A DNA stretch of 64,000 nucleotides from CAZGKW01 sp964526295 (lineage in GTDB: Bacteria > Planctomycetota > Phycisphaerae > FEN-1346): assembly GCA_964526295.1 (NCBI GenBank), contig CAZGKW010000002.1, forward strand, positions 123,477-187,476, written 5' to 3'. A model generated the notes under the pieces. It had not been told where the DNA came from and ran no database searches. It saw only the letters and a program-made list of their open reading frames with translations. Every line of letters starts with the position of its first letter. The stretch's first letter is position 1. Positions 43,359 to 51,966 of the stretch are shown one piece after another. The position numbers and the translations under genes are program-made.

Positions 43359-44168
43359 ATGGCCCGCAGCGACGGCCCCCATGCGCCCGCCGCCACCCGG
43401 GGCGGACGGGTCCCCCGACGTATCCTCCGGGGCAAGCTGCCGCGCGACTCCTTCCGCCTCGGCGGCCGGCCCTACCGCCTGGACCGCGTCCTGAAACAGG
43501 ATTTCTTCGCCGCCACCGGCCGGTACGTCGGACCGGACGGCGAGCGGGTCGTCCTGAAACACTACCACACCGACCCGTTCCTCGGGCTGCCGCTCGACTG
43601 GGCCGGCCGATGGATGGCCGACCGCGAGGTCCGCCACTACCGGGCCCTCCAGGACCTCGAGGGCGTGCCGCGGCTTCTCGGCCGCGTCGGCGCGAGCGCG
43701 TTCGTGCACGAGTGGGTCGAGGGCAAGGACCTGCTGGACCGGCGCGAGCCCGTCCCGGACGACTTCTTCGACCGGCTCGACGGGCTGCTGGCGGCGGTGC
43801 ACGCCCGCGGCATGGCCTATGTGGATGCGAACAAGCCCGACAACGTGCTGGTGGCTGCCCGCGACGGGCGGCCGGTGCTGATCGACTTCCAGATCTCGTG
43901 GATGCCGAAGCGGCGGGGCGATCGCCGCGGCGACGCCCGGGGGAGGAGCGGGCTGGGACCGATCCGGCGGCCGATTCTCGCCGCCCTCCAGCGGGAGGAC
44001 CGGTACCATTTTCGCAAGCTGAAGCGCCGGTTCCGGCCGGACCTGATGACGCCCGAGGAGCACGAGGCCAGCCGCCGCCGGTCGGGCCTGCTCAGCCTTC
44101 ACCGGCTGGTGGCGGCGCCGCTTCGCGACCTGAGGCGGTGGGTGCTCGATCGGCTCGGCGCCCGGTAG
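43359..44168 (+). CDS. atypical protein/lipid kinase (RIO/Kdo-kinase-like)
   Basis: The 269-residue protein has a kinase-like core. ERVVLKHYHTDPFLG carries the ATP-binding lysine, HARGMAYVDANKPDNVLVA is the catalytic loop (Asp then Lys-Pro-Asp-Asn), and VLIDFQISW carries the metal-binding Asp. The N-terminal lobe is short. The layout matches RIO- and Kdo/lipopolysaccharide-kinase-like families, so it may phosphorylate a glycolipid, sugar or protein. It follows the two pseudopilin genes after 57 bases. The substrate is not inferable. Confidence 0.72.
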   Translation: MARSDGPHAPAATRGGRVPRRILRGKLPRDSFRLGGRPYRLDRVLKQDFFAATGRYVGPDGERVVLKHYHTDPFLGLPLDWAGRWMADREVRHYRALQDLEGVPRLLGRVGASAFVHEWVEGKDLLDRREPVPDDFFDRLDGLLAAVHARGMAYVDANKPDNVLVAARDGRPVLIDFQISWMPKRRGDRRGDARGRSGLGPIRRPILAALQREDRYHFRKLKRRFRPDLMTPEEHEASRRRSGLLSLHRLVAAPLRDLRRWVLDRLGAR

Positions 44169-44199
44169 GCCGCACCTGGGCCCCTGGAGGAGACCGACG

Positions 44200-45618
44200 A
44201 TGGGCTGGTTCATCGTGCTGTGCCTGCTGCTCTACGTCGGCTACCTGCTGCGGAGCCGGCTCCGCGTGCTCCAGTGGCTGTACCTGCCCAGCTCGATCGT
44301 GGGCGGCCTGATCGGCCTGGCGGTCGTCCAGGCCGGCTCGCACCTCGGCCGGCCGCTGCCCGAGGGGTGGCTCGATGCGTGGGGCTCGCTGCCGGGGGCG
44401 CTCATCAATGTCGTGTTCGCCTGCCTGTTCCTCGGGGTCAAGGTGCCGGGCGTACGGACGCTGTGGCGTCGGGCCGGGCCGCAGCTCGCCTACGGTCAGA
44501 TCGTCGCGTGGGGCCAGTACGTCGTGGGCGTGGGGCTGGTGCTGCTCGTGCTCGGCCCGGCCTTCGGCGTCGGACCGGTCTTCGGGGGACTGGTGCCGGT
44601 CGGCTTCGAGGGCGGACACGGGACGGCGGCCGGCCTCGGGCCGAAGTTCGACGAGCTGGGCTGGCCGGAGGGCAAGGACCTCGCCCTGGCCAGCGCCACC
44701 GCCGGCGTTACCAGCGCGATCCTCGTCGGGATGGCCCTGGTGAACTGGGCGGCCCGCCGGGGGCACCTCGCCGTCGCCCGTCGCCCCGACACCCTCTCGG
44801 AGCACGAACGGGCGGGCATCATCCCGCTCGGGAGCCGGCCCCCGGCCGGGCGGCTGACCGTCTCCTCCGACGTCATCGGCAGCCTCACGCTCCAGGTGGC
44901 CGTCATCGGCGTCGCGGTCCTTATCGGCTACGGCATCCAGCAGGGCCTGTCGGCCGTGGCCGGGCCGCTCCGCTCGTGGGCGGCAGCGCAGCCGTCGGAC
45001 GAAGCATTGGGCGTGCGTCTCGCGGGCGGCATCGCGACCGTCGTCGAGAGCTTTCCCCTCTTTCCGCTCTGCATGCTCGGGGGCCTCGTGGTCCAGCTCT
45101 TCGCCGACCGGTTCGACCGGCACGCCCTGATCGATCCGGGCCTGATGCGGCGGGTCCAGAACACGTCGCTCGATTTCCTGGTGGTGGCGGCGATCGCGAC
45201 GATCCAGCTCCGGGCCGTCGCCGCCCTGCTGGCCCCGTTCGCGATCATCGTGGCGGCGGCGATCCTGTGGAACGTCTTCTGCGTCGTGGGCCTGGCGCGG
45301 CGGCTGCTGCCGGATGCGTGGTTCGAGCGGGCCATCGCCGAGATGGGCCAGTCGATGGGCGTGACGGCGACCGGGCTGCTCCTGTTGCGCGTCGTCGACC
45401 CGGACTACGAGACGCCGGCCGCCAACGCCTTCGCCGCCAAGCAGCTTCTGCACGAGCCGTTCATGGGCGGGGGCCTGTGGACGAGCACGGCGGTGATCTG
45501 GCTGGCGGCCTGGGGCGGATGGCCGGTCTTCCTGATCGCGTCCGCGGCGGTGGCGTTCTGGCTGGTCGTGGGGCTGGCGATGAAGGCGATGCGCTTGCGG
45601 GCCGAAGCTGGCGCGTGA
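44200..45618 (+). CDS. sodium:glutamate symporter, GltS family
   Basis: The 472-residue protein has about twelve membrane helices and the two repeated re-entrant motifs of GltS: PVFGGLVPVGFEGGHGTAAGLGPKFDELGWPEGKDLALASATAGVTSAI and, in the second half, DAWFERAIAEMGQSMGVTATGLLLLRVVDPDYETPAANAFAAKQLLHEPFMGGGLWTSTAV, in which GLLLLRVVDP is the family mark. It should take up glutamate, or a related organic anion, with Na+. Its length is about 70 residues greater than E. coli GltS. ATG 44200 is preceded by CCTGGAGGAGA. Confidence 0.85.
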   Translation: MGWFIVLCLLLYVGYLLRSRLRVLQWLYLPSSIVGGLIGLAVVQAGSHLGRPLPEGWLDAWGSLPGALINVVFACLFLGVKVPGVRTLWRRAGPQLAYGQIVAWGQYVVGVGLVLLVLGPAFGVGPVFGGLVPVGFEGGHGTAAGLGPKFDELGWPEGKDLALASATAGVTSAILVGMALVNWAARRGHLAVARRPDTLSEHERAGIIPLGSRPPAGRLTVSSDVIGSLTLQVAVIGVAVLIGYGIQQGLSAVAGPLRSWAAAQPSDEALGVRLAGGIATVVESFPLFPLCMLGGLVVQLFADRFDRHALIDPGLMRRVQNTSLDFLVVAAIATIQLRAVAALLAPFAIIVAAAILWNVFCVVGLARRLLPDAWFERAIAEMGQSMGVTATGLLLLRVVDPDYETPAANAFAAKQLLHEPFMGGGLWTSTAVIWLAAWGGWPVFLIASAAVAFWLVVGLAMKAMRLRAEAGA

Positions 45619-45640
45619 AGGCTGCCGGAGTGCCCGTCAG

Positions 45641-45677
45641 CCCCCTCACCCCGCCCCTCTCCCGCGAGGGCAGAGGG
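45641..45677. repeat. CCCTCTCCC-family repeat copy
   Basis: CCCCCTCACCCCGCCCCTCT followed by CCCGCGAGGGCAGAGGG; the inner arms pair. Same family as copies at 28.5, 50.6 and 63.2 kb. A fragment of the GCCCACGGGC family follows at about 45720. Confidence 0.6.
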
Positions 45678-45745
45678 AGGCAGACAGCACGGCCCCATAG
45701 CGGAGCCATCGGGCCGGAACCCACGGGCGGGGTCCCGCAGGCATT

Positions 45746-46456
45746 TCAGTCGCACGATCGGTGGGAGGTGAACTTCGACAGGACCTCCGCCACCTCACGC
45801 TCGGTCAGGTCGTACCAGTTGCGGTAGGCGTCGGCGACCGCAAACCGCGGGCCCGATCGGACGTTGGCGCAGTAGAGGCGGTCGGCCCGCCGGTGGACTC
45901 GCCTGATCGCCTCCTCGTGGGCCGTCGGGACGGCTACGATCCGCTCGGCGGCGCCGAGCTTCTCCACTGCCTCCAGCGCACAAAGCATGGTGAAGCCCGA
46001 CGCCAGGCCGTCGTCGGTGAGGACGGCGGTCCGGCCCGTCAGGTCGGGCATCGGTTTCCCGCCCCGAAGCGCCGCCACCCGCCGCCGGACCTTCGCCTCG
46101 GTCCGCTCGCGGCCCGCCCGGACCTGGGACGGGCTCAGGCGGAACGCCTCGATCAGCTCCTCGTTCATCACGGCCGACCCGTCGAAGGCCACCGCCCCGT
46201 AGCCCACCTCGCTGTTCCACGCCGGGGTGATCTTCGAGACGACGGCGACGTCGAGCGGCAGGTCGAGCCGCTCGGCGATGGCCGCGCCCACCGGCGCGCC
46301 TCCGGCGGGGACCGCCAGTACGATCGCGTCCGTCCCGCGGTATTCCTCCAGCATCTCCGCCAGGACGGCGCCCGCTTCGGGCCGGCCGCTGAAGACGCGG
46401 GGCCGGTCACGCAGGTCGGGTTGCTCGATGAGTTCGGGGCGGGCTGGGTCGGTCAC
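45746..46456 (-). CDS. phosphoribosyltransferase-domain protein
   Basis: The 236-residue protein contains AIVLAVPAGGAPVGAAIAERLDLPLDVAVVSKI and TAVLTDDGLASGFTMLCALEAV, the PRPP-binding motif, in a frame that matches the small 'phosphoribosyltransferase-like' family seen across bacteria, often next to hydrolase or redox genes. The enzyme would bind phosphoribosyl pyrophosphate, but its acceptor base is not predicted. GTG 46456 (TDPARPELI...) is preferred over an upstream TTG. It ends within a dense repeat-containing gap. Confidence 0.8.
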   Translation of the reverse strand: MTDPARPELIEQPDLRDRPRVFSGRPEAGAVLAEMLEEYRGTDAIVLAVPAGGAPVGAAIAERLDLPLDVAVVSKITPAWNSEVGYGAVAFDGSAVMNEELIEAFRLSPSQVRAGRERTEAKVRRRVAALRGGKPMPDLTGRTAVLTDDGLASGFTMLCALEAVEKLGAAERIVAVPTAHEEAIRRVHRRADRLYCANVRSGPRFAVADAYRNWYDLTEREVAEVLSKFTSHRSCD

Positions 46457-46517
46457 GGCTCTCGCTTCTTCTTCGCCCGGCTTGCAGGCCGGCAAGCGGC
46501 GACGATGGACGTGTCGG

Positions 46518-47468
46518 CTACTTCTCCTTCTCCTCGACGAGCCACTCGGCCTGGAGCTCGGAGATGCGGGCCAGCTCCTCGGTCGTCAAGGCCCCCTCGG
46601 CCGCCGCGCAGTTGTCGCGGACCTGTTCGGGCGTTTTGCCGCCGGGGATGACGACGCTGACGCCGGGCTCGGCGAGGACGTAGCGGAGTGCGGCCTGGGC
46701 CATCGTCTGCCCGCGGCGCTCCAGAAACCGGAGCTCCCGGGCCTGGTCGACGAACTTGCGGAATGCCCTCCCGCCCCAGTTGTCATCGTGTCGGAAGTCA
46801 TCCTCGGGCAATTCGTAGCCGGGCTCGTACTTGCCGGTCAGGGCCCCCCAGGCCAGGGGGGTGCGGATGACGACCCCCGCCCCGGCGTCGGCGCAGCGGG
46901 CGATCCAGTCGCGCCGCTGCGGGCGGAGCAGGTTGTACTCGAACTGGAGGCCCTTGCACCCCCGCTCCAGGCACAGCGCCAGCTCGTCCTCGCTGCCGAT
47001 CGAGGCCCCGTACAGGCGGACCTTGCCGGCCTGGACGAGGTTCTCCAGGGCCTTCCAGGTCTCGTCGCGCTCGCAGGTCTCGACGCCCGGGTTGTGGAGC
47101 TGATAGAGGTCGATCCGCTCGACCCCGAGGCGGGCCAGCGACCCGTCGACCATGCCCGAGATGAAGGCCGCCGAGAAGTCCTTCTGGAACGTGTCGAACG
47201 TCGTGCCGTACCACCACTTGCCGACCTTCGTGGCCAGGACGACGCCGGAGTCGCCTTGAAGGGCCTGCCCGAGGAGCCGCTCGCTGTGGCCGCAGCCGTA
47301 CTCCTGGGCGGTGTCGAAGAACGTGACGTCGAGGCGCCGGGCCTCGCGGATGGCGGCCAGGGACTCGGCATCGTCGACGTCGCCCCATCCCTGGGCGCCG
47401 ACGGCCCAGGCGCCGAAGCCGATTTCGCTGACGTCGATGCCCGTGTCGCCGAAGGGACGCTGGTTCAT
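46518..47468 (-). CDS. aldo/keto reductase
   Basis: The 316-residue enzyme starts at ATG 47468 after GAGGTCA. It has RPFGDTGIDVSEIGFGAWAVG, FFDTAQEYGCGHSERLLGQAL (catalytic Asp-Tyr), VVLATKVGKWW (catalytic Lys), RLGVERIDLYQLHNP (catalytic His) and a C-terminal QAALRYVLAEPGVSVVIPGGKTPEQV for NADP binding. The catalytic tetrad is present, so it should be active on an aldehyde or ketone. It is upstream of the phosphoribosyltransferase by 61 bases on the same strand. Confidence 0.9.
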   Translation of the reverse strand: MNQRPFGDTGIDVSEIGFGAWAVGAQGWGDVDDAESLAAIREARRLDVTFFDTAQEYGCGHSERLLGQALQGDSGVVLATKVGKWWYGTTFDTFQKDFSAAFISGMVDGSLARLGVERIDLYQLHNPGVETCERDETWKALENLVQAGKVRLYGASIGSEDELALCLERGCKGLQFEYNLLRPQRRDWIARCADAGAGVVIRTPLAWGALTGKYEPGYELPEDDFRHDDNWGGRAFRKFVDQARELRFLERRGQTMAQAALRYVLAEPGVSVVIPGGKTPEQVRDNCAAAEGALTTEELARISELQAEWLVEEKEK

Positions 47469-47502
47469 ACTGTGACCTCGTTTGCTGCCGGTTGCGCGGC
47501 CG

Positions 47503-47570
47503 GCCCACGGGGCGCCGCCCATGGGCTTCGAAGGCGCCGCTTGGATGGTCCACGGGGGCCGCCCGTGGGA
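47503..47570. repeat. two GCCCACGGGC-type palindromes upstream of the aldo/keto reductase
   Basis: GCCCACGGGGCGCCGCCCAT...GGGC (47503-47526) and TCCACGGGGGCCGCCCGTGG (47549-47568). They belong to the family with copies at 40.2 and 54.8 kb and lie between the reductase start and tRNA-Leu. Confidence 0.6.
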
Positions 47571-47647
47571 TTCGGTATCGCCGCACTCATTCAGACGCGA
47601 GTGGTCCGCCCGAGACGGACCCGCGAGACGTGCCGGCGCATGAAGAA

Positions 47648-47738
47648 TGGTGCTCGGGACAGGATTTGAACCTGCACGGCCGTTTGGTTGGCCACTAGCA
47701 CCTCAAGCTAGCGTGTCTGCCAATTCCACCACCCGAGC
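47648..47738 (-). tRNA. tRNA-Leu (anticodon GAG), CCA encoded
   Basis: The minus strand reads GCTCGGGTGGTGGAATTGGC, the typical class II leucine start with the AATTGG D-loop. The anticodon arm is CTAGC-TTGAGGT-GCTAG with GAG as anticodon. A long variable arm, a GGTTCAAATCC T-loop and an acceptor end CCCGAGC with discriminator A and genomically encoded CCA complete it. The length of 91 bases with CCA is normal for tRNA-Leu, which reads CUC and CUU codons. Confidence 0.97.
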
Positions 47739-47903
47739 ACCCGATTCTGACTTTCATAGGATAGATGCGCGGGGGGCCGGTGTCAAGTTCCTCGCGGCTC
47801 GTCGCCGCGTCCCCGAGGGCCTTCGTGGCCCGAAACCCTTGCGTGGCACGGTCGGCGGGGCCTAGAATGGTCGCGTCTTCGGCGAGTGGCTCGGACAGGA
47901 AAA

Positions 47904-47976
47904 AAAAGACACTGAGTGTCTTTTCCTCCGGAGGAGCCCGAAGGGTGCTGCGCAGAAAAGACACTGAGTGTCTTTT
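47904..47976. repeat. paired AAAGACACTGAGTGTCTTT palindromes enclosing TCCTCCGGAGGA
   Basis: Two identical hairpins (47904-47924 and 47956-47976), 52 bases apart, each an odd palindrome with a central G and flanking A/T tracts. A third palindrome, TCCTCCGGAGGA (47924-47935), lies between. In RNA each would fold as a hairpin with a U tract, in either direction. The second copy is read as the start of the methyltransferase gene. Confidence 0.85.
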
Positions 47977-48730
47977 TTTCCCCCAGCCCTATTACGACAT
48001 CCTGGTCGACTGGGAAAAGCGTCTGGCTCACGAGGCCCCGTTCTTTCAGCGGGTGTTCGCGAGCGCGCGGGCCCGCCGCGTCCTCGACTGCGCCTGCGCG
48101 ACGGGCCATCACGCCCGGCTGTTCGCCCGGTGGGGCCTGGAGGTGATCGGCAGCGACCTCTCGCCGGCGATGGTCGAACAGGCCCGCCGCGACGCTGCGG
48201 CCGACCCCTCTCCGCAGGGGAGCGTCGATTTCCTCGTCGCCGACTTCACGTCCCTGGCGCCGCAGTTCGACCGGCCGTTCGACGCCGTCATCTGCACGGG
48301 CAACAGCCTGCCGATGGCGGGCTCGGAGAAGCGGTTCCGCCGGGCGGTCGAGGGCATTTTCGAGGTCCTCGCCCCCGGGGGCGTGGCCGTCCTGCACCTG
48401 CTGAACTTCGCCCTCATCCCAACCGGCACGACGGTCTTCCGGGACTTCCGCGTGCGAGACGTGGACGATCGCGAGGTCCTCTTTCTGAAGGCGTTCCGCA
48501 AGACGGGCCGCAAGTGCGACCTCGACATGGTCGTCCTGGAGAAGCAGGCCGGCGAGTGGAAGAAGCTCGAGTTTCGCGGCCGGGCGTGGACCATCGAGCA
48601 GCCCGAGCTGGAGGCGCTCGCCACCGAAGTCGGCTTCGTCCGCCTCCAGTGGTACGGCGGGTACGAGCCGAAGCCGTTCGACCCGGCGGCCAGCCAGGAC
48701 CTGATCCTCGTCGGCCGCAAGCAAGGATAG
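47945..48730 (+). CDS. class I SAM-dependent methyltransferase
   Basis: The 261-residue protein has the methyltransferase core VLDCACATGHHARLFARWGLEVIGSDLSPAMVEQARRDA and VDFLVADFTSLAPQFDRPFDAVICTGNSLPM, followed by VLAPGGVAVLHLLNF. The substrate is unknown; family members act on small molecules, lipids or tRNA. No ATG is close. GTG 47945 is the only plausible near start and would place the palindrome (KDTECLFF) at the N terminus before QPYYDILVDW, where homologues usually begin. Alternatively the repeat has displaced the normal start. Confidence 0.75.
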   Translation: MLRRKDTECLFFPQPYYDILVDWEKRLAHEAPFFQRVFASARARRVLDCACATGHHARLFARWGLEVIGSDLSPAMVEQARRDAAADPSPQGSVDFLVADFTSLAPQFDRPFDAVICTGNSLPMAGSEKRFRRAVEGIFEVLAPGGVAVLHLLNFALIPTGTTVFRDFRVRDVDDREVLFLKAFRKTGRKCDLDMVVLEKQAGEWKKLEFRGRAWTIEQPELEALATEVGFVRLQWYGGYEPKPFDPAASQDLILVGRKQG

Positions 48731-48839
48731 GAAGCTATTGCTCACCGTTGAGCCGCGACCCGACTCGTCCGCCATGGCCCGAAGGGCGACGGCGCAGGGG
48801 GAGCTCGCAAGGGACCGCGTCAAGCGGAGGAATTCGGCA

Positions 48840-49301
48840 ATGACACCTGAGGAGAAGCTCCGCGAGATGGGCCTGGAGCTGCCGCCGGCCCCCGACCCGG
48901 TCGGCGTCTATATCCCCGCCGTTCGGACGGGCGACCTCCTCTTTGTCAGCGGCCAGCTCCCGATGCGCGACGGGAAGCTCATCGCTATCGGCCACGTCGG
49001 CCGTGAGGTGACGTTGCTGGAAGCCCGGAAGTGCGCCCTCCAGGCGGTCCTGAATGCCCTGGCGGTCGTGGCGGCCGAGGCGGGCGGCCTGGCCGGCGTC
49101 GCGCGGGTCGTCCGCCTGACCGGCCACGTCGCCAGCGCGCCGGGCTTTACGGACCAGGCGAAAGTCATAAACGCTGCAAGCGACCTGGTGGGCGAGGTCT
49201 TCGGAGAAGCGGGCCGGCACAGCCGGGCCGCCCTCGGTGCGGCCGAACTGCCCCTGGGGTCGCCCGTCGAACTGGAGATGATCGTCGAACTCGCGCCGTG
49301 A
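48840..49301 (+). CDS. RidA/YjgF-type protein
   Basis: The 153-residue protein fits the RidA superfamily: FVSGQLPMRDGKLIAIGHVG, ARKCALQAVLNALAVVAAEAGG, VVRLTGHVASAPGFTDQAKVINAASDLVGEVFGEAGRHSRAALGAAELPLGSPVELEMIVEL. The last segment has the conserved 'ASR..VGV..LP.G..VE.E' pattern with an Arg-Ala substitution. RidA proteins hydrolyse reactive enamines from PLP enzymes; this larger subtype (TIGR-like 'VGVYIPAVRTGDLLFVSGQL') is less studied. ATG 48840 has a GGAGG site. Confidence 0.88.
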   Translation: MTPEEKLREMGLELPPAPDPVGVYIPAVRTGDLLFVSGQLPMRDGKLIAIGHVGREVTLLEARKCALQAVLNALAVVAAEAGGLAGVARVVRLTGHVASAPGFTDQAKVINAASDLVGEVFGEAGRHSRAALGAAELPLGSPVELEMIVELAP

Positions 49302-49331
49302 AGCGGTTCCTCCGCGCGGCCGAAGCAGGAC

Positions 49332-50531
49332 TCAGCTTCGGCGCAGGCGGCGGCCGACGTCGCGGAGCGTCCTGACGTCCGACCTGTGGATCGACCCGTC
49401 GCCCAGGGGGCCGGAGTTGAGGAGCAGGTTGGCGTCCTGCTTCCGGGCGGAGGCGAGCTGCTCGATCACCCAGTCGGCGTCGCGGTGCCGCTCGCGCTTC
49501 GTGTACCCCCACCCGCGGGTCTGGAGCGTGGTGCAGATCTCGCGAGGCTTGCCCTGGTTCGTCTCCCAGGCCTGGGCCGCAGCCCGGTGCGAGGCCGGGC
49601 TCTCCGGGAACCGCTTCTTCACCTTCTCGGCGAAGCCGTGGACCTGCCGCTCGGGCGCGACGAAGTCCTCCTCGCCGCACGCGCCCTGCTTGAACGAGAT
49701 GAGCACTTGCGGTTGGAGCGACCGGACCAGGGCGTACGTCTCGCGGATCGGGAACAGGTCCGGCCGGCCGTAGTACCCCATGATCGGGTCGAGCCAGATG
49801 CCCGCCACCGGTCCGTAGCCCGTCAGCAGCTCCCGGAGCTGGGCGTGGACGAACGCGATGTACCGGGCGAAGTCCGCGTCCTTCTCGAACTTGTACTCCG
49901 GCTGGGGCGTCTCGTAGGCGGGCCGGGCCGCATCCCACGGCGTGACTTCGCGAGACATGAAGTACGGGTGCCGCCAGTCGGCCGCATAGGAGTAGTAGAA
50001 GAACAGGCCGAGCCCTTTCGCGCGGCAGGCTTCGGCCAGCTCGGCGACGAGGTCGCGCCCGGCCGGCGACTCGGCCGCGCTGAAGAGCGTCTCGTTCGTT
50101 CGGAACAGGCAGAAACTGTCGTGGTGCCGCGTCGTGATGTTGACGTACCGCATCCCGGCGGCGAGGGCGAGGTCGGTGATGAAGTCGGCGTCGAACTTCG
50201 CGGCCGTGAACTCGTCTTTCAGCTTCGCGTACTCGGCGACGGGGACCTTCTCGCGAAACTGGACCCACTCGTGCCGCCCCAGCAGCGAGTAAAGCCCGTA
50301 GTGCATGAACAGGCCGAAGCGGGCGGCCCTGAACCACTCGATTGCGGCGGCGCGCGGGTCACGCCGGTAGAGCGTCTCGTAGCCCTTCAGATAGGACGGG
50401 ACGGCGTCGGGAGGTGGGTCGGCCACGTCGGCCCCTTTCGCTCCGGCCAATGCGGAATGGGAGGCGGCCCAGGCGCCGCCGGCGGCGCTCAGGGCCCCTC
50501 TCAGGAACTGTCGCCGGCCCACCCGTCTCAT
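49332..50531 (-). CDS. alpha-L-fucosidase-like GH29, Tat-exported
   Basis: The 399-residue protein has a Tat signal (RRVGRRQFLRGALSAAGGAW). It then shows GH29 motifs: EWFRAARFGLFMHYGLY, VNITTRHHDSFCLFRT, LGLFFYYSYAADWRHPYF, and GIWLDPIMGYYGRPDLF, whose Asp lies in the nucleophile position. NLLLNSGPLGDGSIH follows. The sequence is well diverged from the Sec-exported GH29 at 6.4 kb and lacks a C-terminal beta domain, so it may act on a different linkage. ATG 50531 is preferred for the Tat motif; ATG 50564 would extend it by 11 residues. A CCCTCTCCC-type repeat lies just upstream. Confidence 0.85.
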   Translation of the reverse strand: MRRVGRRQFLRGALSAAGGAWAASHSALAGAKGADVADPPPDAVPSYLKGYETLYRRDPRAAAIEWFRAARFGLFMHYGLYSLLGRHEWVQFREKVPVAEYAKLKDEFTAAKFDADFITDLALAAGMRYVNITTRHHDSFCLFRTNETLFSAAESPAGRDLVAELAEACRAKGLGLFFYYSYAADWRHPYFMSREVTPWDAARPAYETPQPEYKFEKDADFARYIAFVHAQLRELLTGYGPVAGIWLDPIMGYYGRPDLFPIRETYALVRSLQPQVLISFKQGACGEEDFVAPERQVHGFAEKVKKRFPESPASHRAAAQAWETNQGKPREICTTLQTRGWGYTKRERHRDADWVIEQLASARKQDANLLLNSGPLGDGSIHRSDVRTLRDVGRRLRRS

Positions 50532-50567
50532 GGAGCCTTCGCGCACTCGTCGCGGCTGTTTCATGGC

Positions 50568-50606
50568 CCCCTCTCCCCTGGCGGGTGAGGCGCGGGGCGA
50601 GGCGGG
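50568..50606. repeat. CCCTCTCCC-family repeat copy
   Basis: CCCTCTCCCCTGGCGGGTGA continuing GGCGCGGGGCGAGGCGGG, immediately before the alternative start of the fucosidase gene. Confidence 0.65.
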
Positions 50607-50803
50607 CCGGGCCCCTCTTGCACGGCCTGGTTCGCTGCCGAGTATAGACCGGCGGGGTCTCCGATGCCAGCCCCGCCTGCCCCTGCGCCGTCGATGCGGT
50701 CCGGCCCCGGAAAGGACGAAATTCTCGGGGCCCGGCCGCGTTTAAGCTCACGGTCGGGTCACGTCTCTGAAAACCTTGCGTTCGACGGCGGAGGGCTGCC
50801 ATC

Positions 50804-51700
50804 ATGGACGAGATAGCGGAGTACCTCGCGCACCGTCGGCGGAGGGACCTCTACGTGGGCCTTGCGATCGGACTGCTTCTGGCGGCCGCCTTCGTGGCGG
50901 TCCTGTGCGCCGCGGCGGCCGGGGCGGAGGAGCCCGTTGACACGCCCCGCCGGACCTTCGACGGCGAGCCGAAGGTCCTGCTCGTCAACGGCTACTCGAC
51001 GTCGTTCCATTGGCCGAAGGTGCTCCAGCGGAAGCTCGACCGGCTCGCGGGTGGCCGAAGCCCCGTCCGCGTCCGCACCGCGACGCGCGGCGGGACGCCC
51101 ATCGCCAAGTGGATCGACGTCGCCACGGGCGAGCCGAGGCCGCCCTACACGGCCGCGGTCCGGCCCGCCCTCAAAGCCGCCGGGGAGACGCCCGTCATCG
51201 TCCTCGCCCAGCAGTCGCTCCAGTGGTGCTTCGGCGACCGTCAAGCGGGCATCCGCGGACCGGACGACTCGGAGCGTATCGAGGCCGGCGCCGACATCCT
51301 GGAGCGGTACGCCCGGCGGCTCCTCTCGGACGGGGCGACGCAGGTCTTCATCGCGATGCACATCTACAAGCACCCGATGGAGCCGGAGATCGGCCACGAG
51401 CGGCTTGCCCTGAAGGCCCTCCTCGGGCGGGACGTGCCGGGCGTCCACGCCGGGCCCGACGTCTGGGCGCCCACGAAGGCGCTGTATCCGCAGGCGTTCG
51501 CCCGGGACGGCGTCCATCCGAACGCCCTGGGGGCCGAGGTGATGGCCCAGCACTGGTTCGAGGCGCTGCTCGCCCGCGACGGCCTCGACGTGCCCGCCTG
51601 GAGCCGCCAGGAAATGAACGATGCCCTCAAGGATCCGCCCGAGAAGACCAACGGAGGCGCCGAGTCGCGCCACCCGCGCGGCCGGCGGCAGGACCGGTAG
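50804..51700 (+). CDS. membrane-anchored SGNH-type hydrolase-like protein
   Basis: The 298-residue protein has an N-terminal membrane anchor (LYVGLAIGLLLAAAFVAVLCAAAAGA). KVLLVNGYSTSFHWPKVLQRKLDRL stands where an SGNH block I serine would be. Later come QQSLQWCFGD, IFIAMHIYKHP-like helix and strand segments, and RDGVHPNALGAEVMAQHWFEALL, a clear block V (DGVHPN) with catalytic Asp and His. The family deacetylates or de-esterifies carbohydrates. The block I motif is degenerate (NGYS in place of GDS), so activity needs care. Confidence 0.72.
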   Translation: MDEIAEYLAHRRRRDLYVGLAIGLLLAAAFVAVLCAAAAGAEEPVDTPRRTFDGEPKVLLVNGYSTSFHWPKVLQRKLDRLAGGRSPVRVRTATRGGTPIAKWIDVATGEPRPPYTAAVRPALKAAGETPVIVLAQQSLQWCFGDRQAGIRGPDDSERIEAGADILERYARRLLSDGATQVFIAMHIYKHPMEPEIGHERLALKALLGRDVPGVHAGPDVWAPTKALYPQAFARDGVHPNALGAEVMAQHWFEALLARDGLDVPAWSRQEMNDALKDPPEKTNGGAESRHPRGRRQDR

Positions 51701-51742
51701 CCCCTCGTCGAACCACCTTCGAGGGTGGCCGGCGCCCTTGCG

Positions 51743-51771
51743 TTGACCGCCGCGTGCCCCCCTGTTAGCAT
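51743..51771 (+). promoter_or_regulatory. possible promoter upstream of the FHA gene
   Basis: TTGACC (51743-51748), 17 bases, TAGCAT (51766-51771), about 195 bases before GTG 51967. A separate TACAAT at 51865-51870 has no good -35 box. The leader between holds G-rich tracts and no clear motif. Confidence 0.4.
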
Positions 51772-51966
51772 ACCCCCGCCCGGGCCGTCCTGCACCCAAG
51801 GCCCCCACCTGGTCGATGAATGGCGAAGCTCGGCAGGCGTTCCGCGTTCGGGCCGCCCCAGGCGTACAATTAGGGGGCAGAGGGGGGCGCCGGGGGGGAC
51901 GGCGGCCCCCGAGCGCGGGGTCTTTCCAGGCCCACCCGCAGCGTCCGGTGGGCAAGAGGAGCGCGA

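Noticed and set aside
47904..47976. CRISPR array
   Set aside because: Only two repeat copies, self-palindromic, with one 31-base interval and no cas genes.
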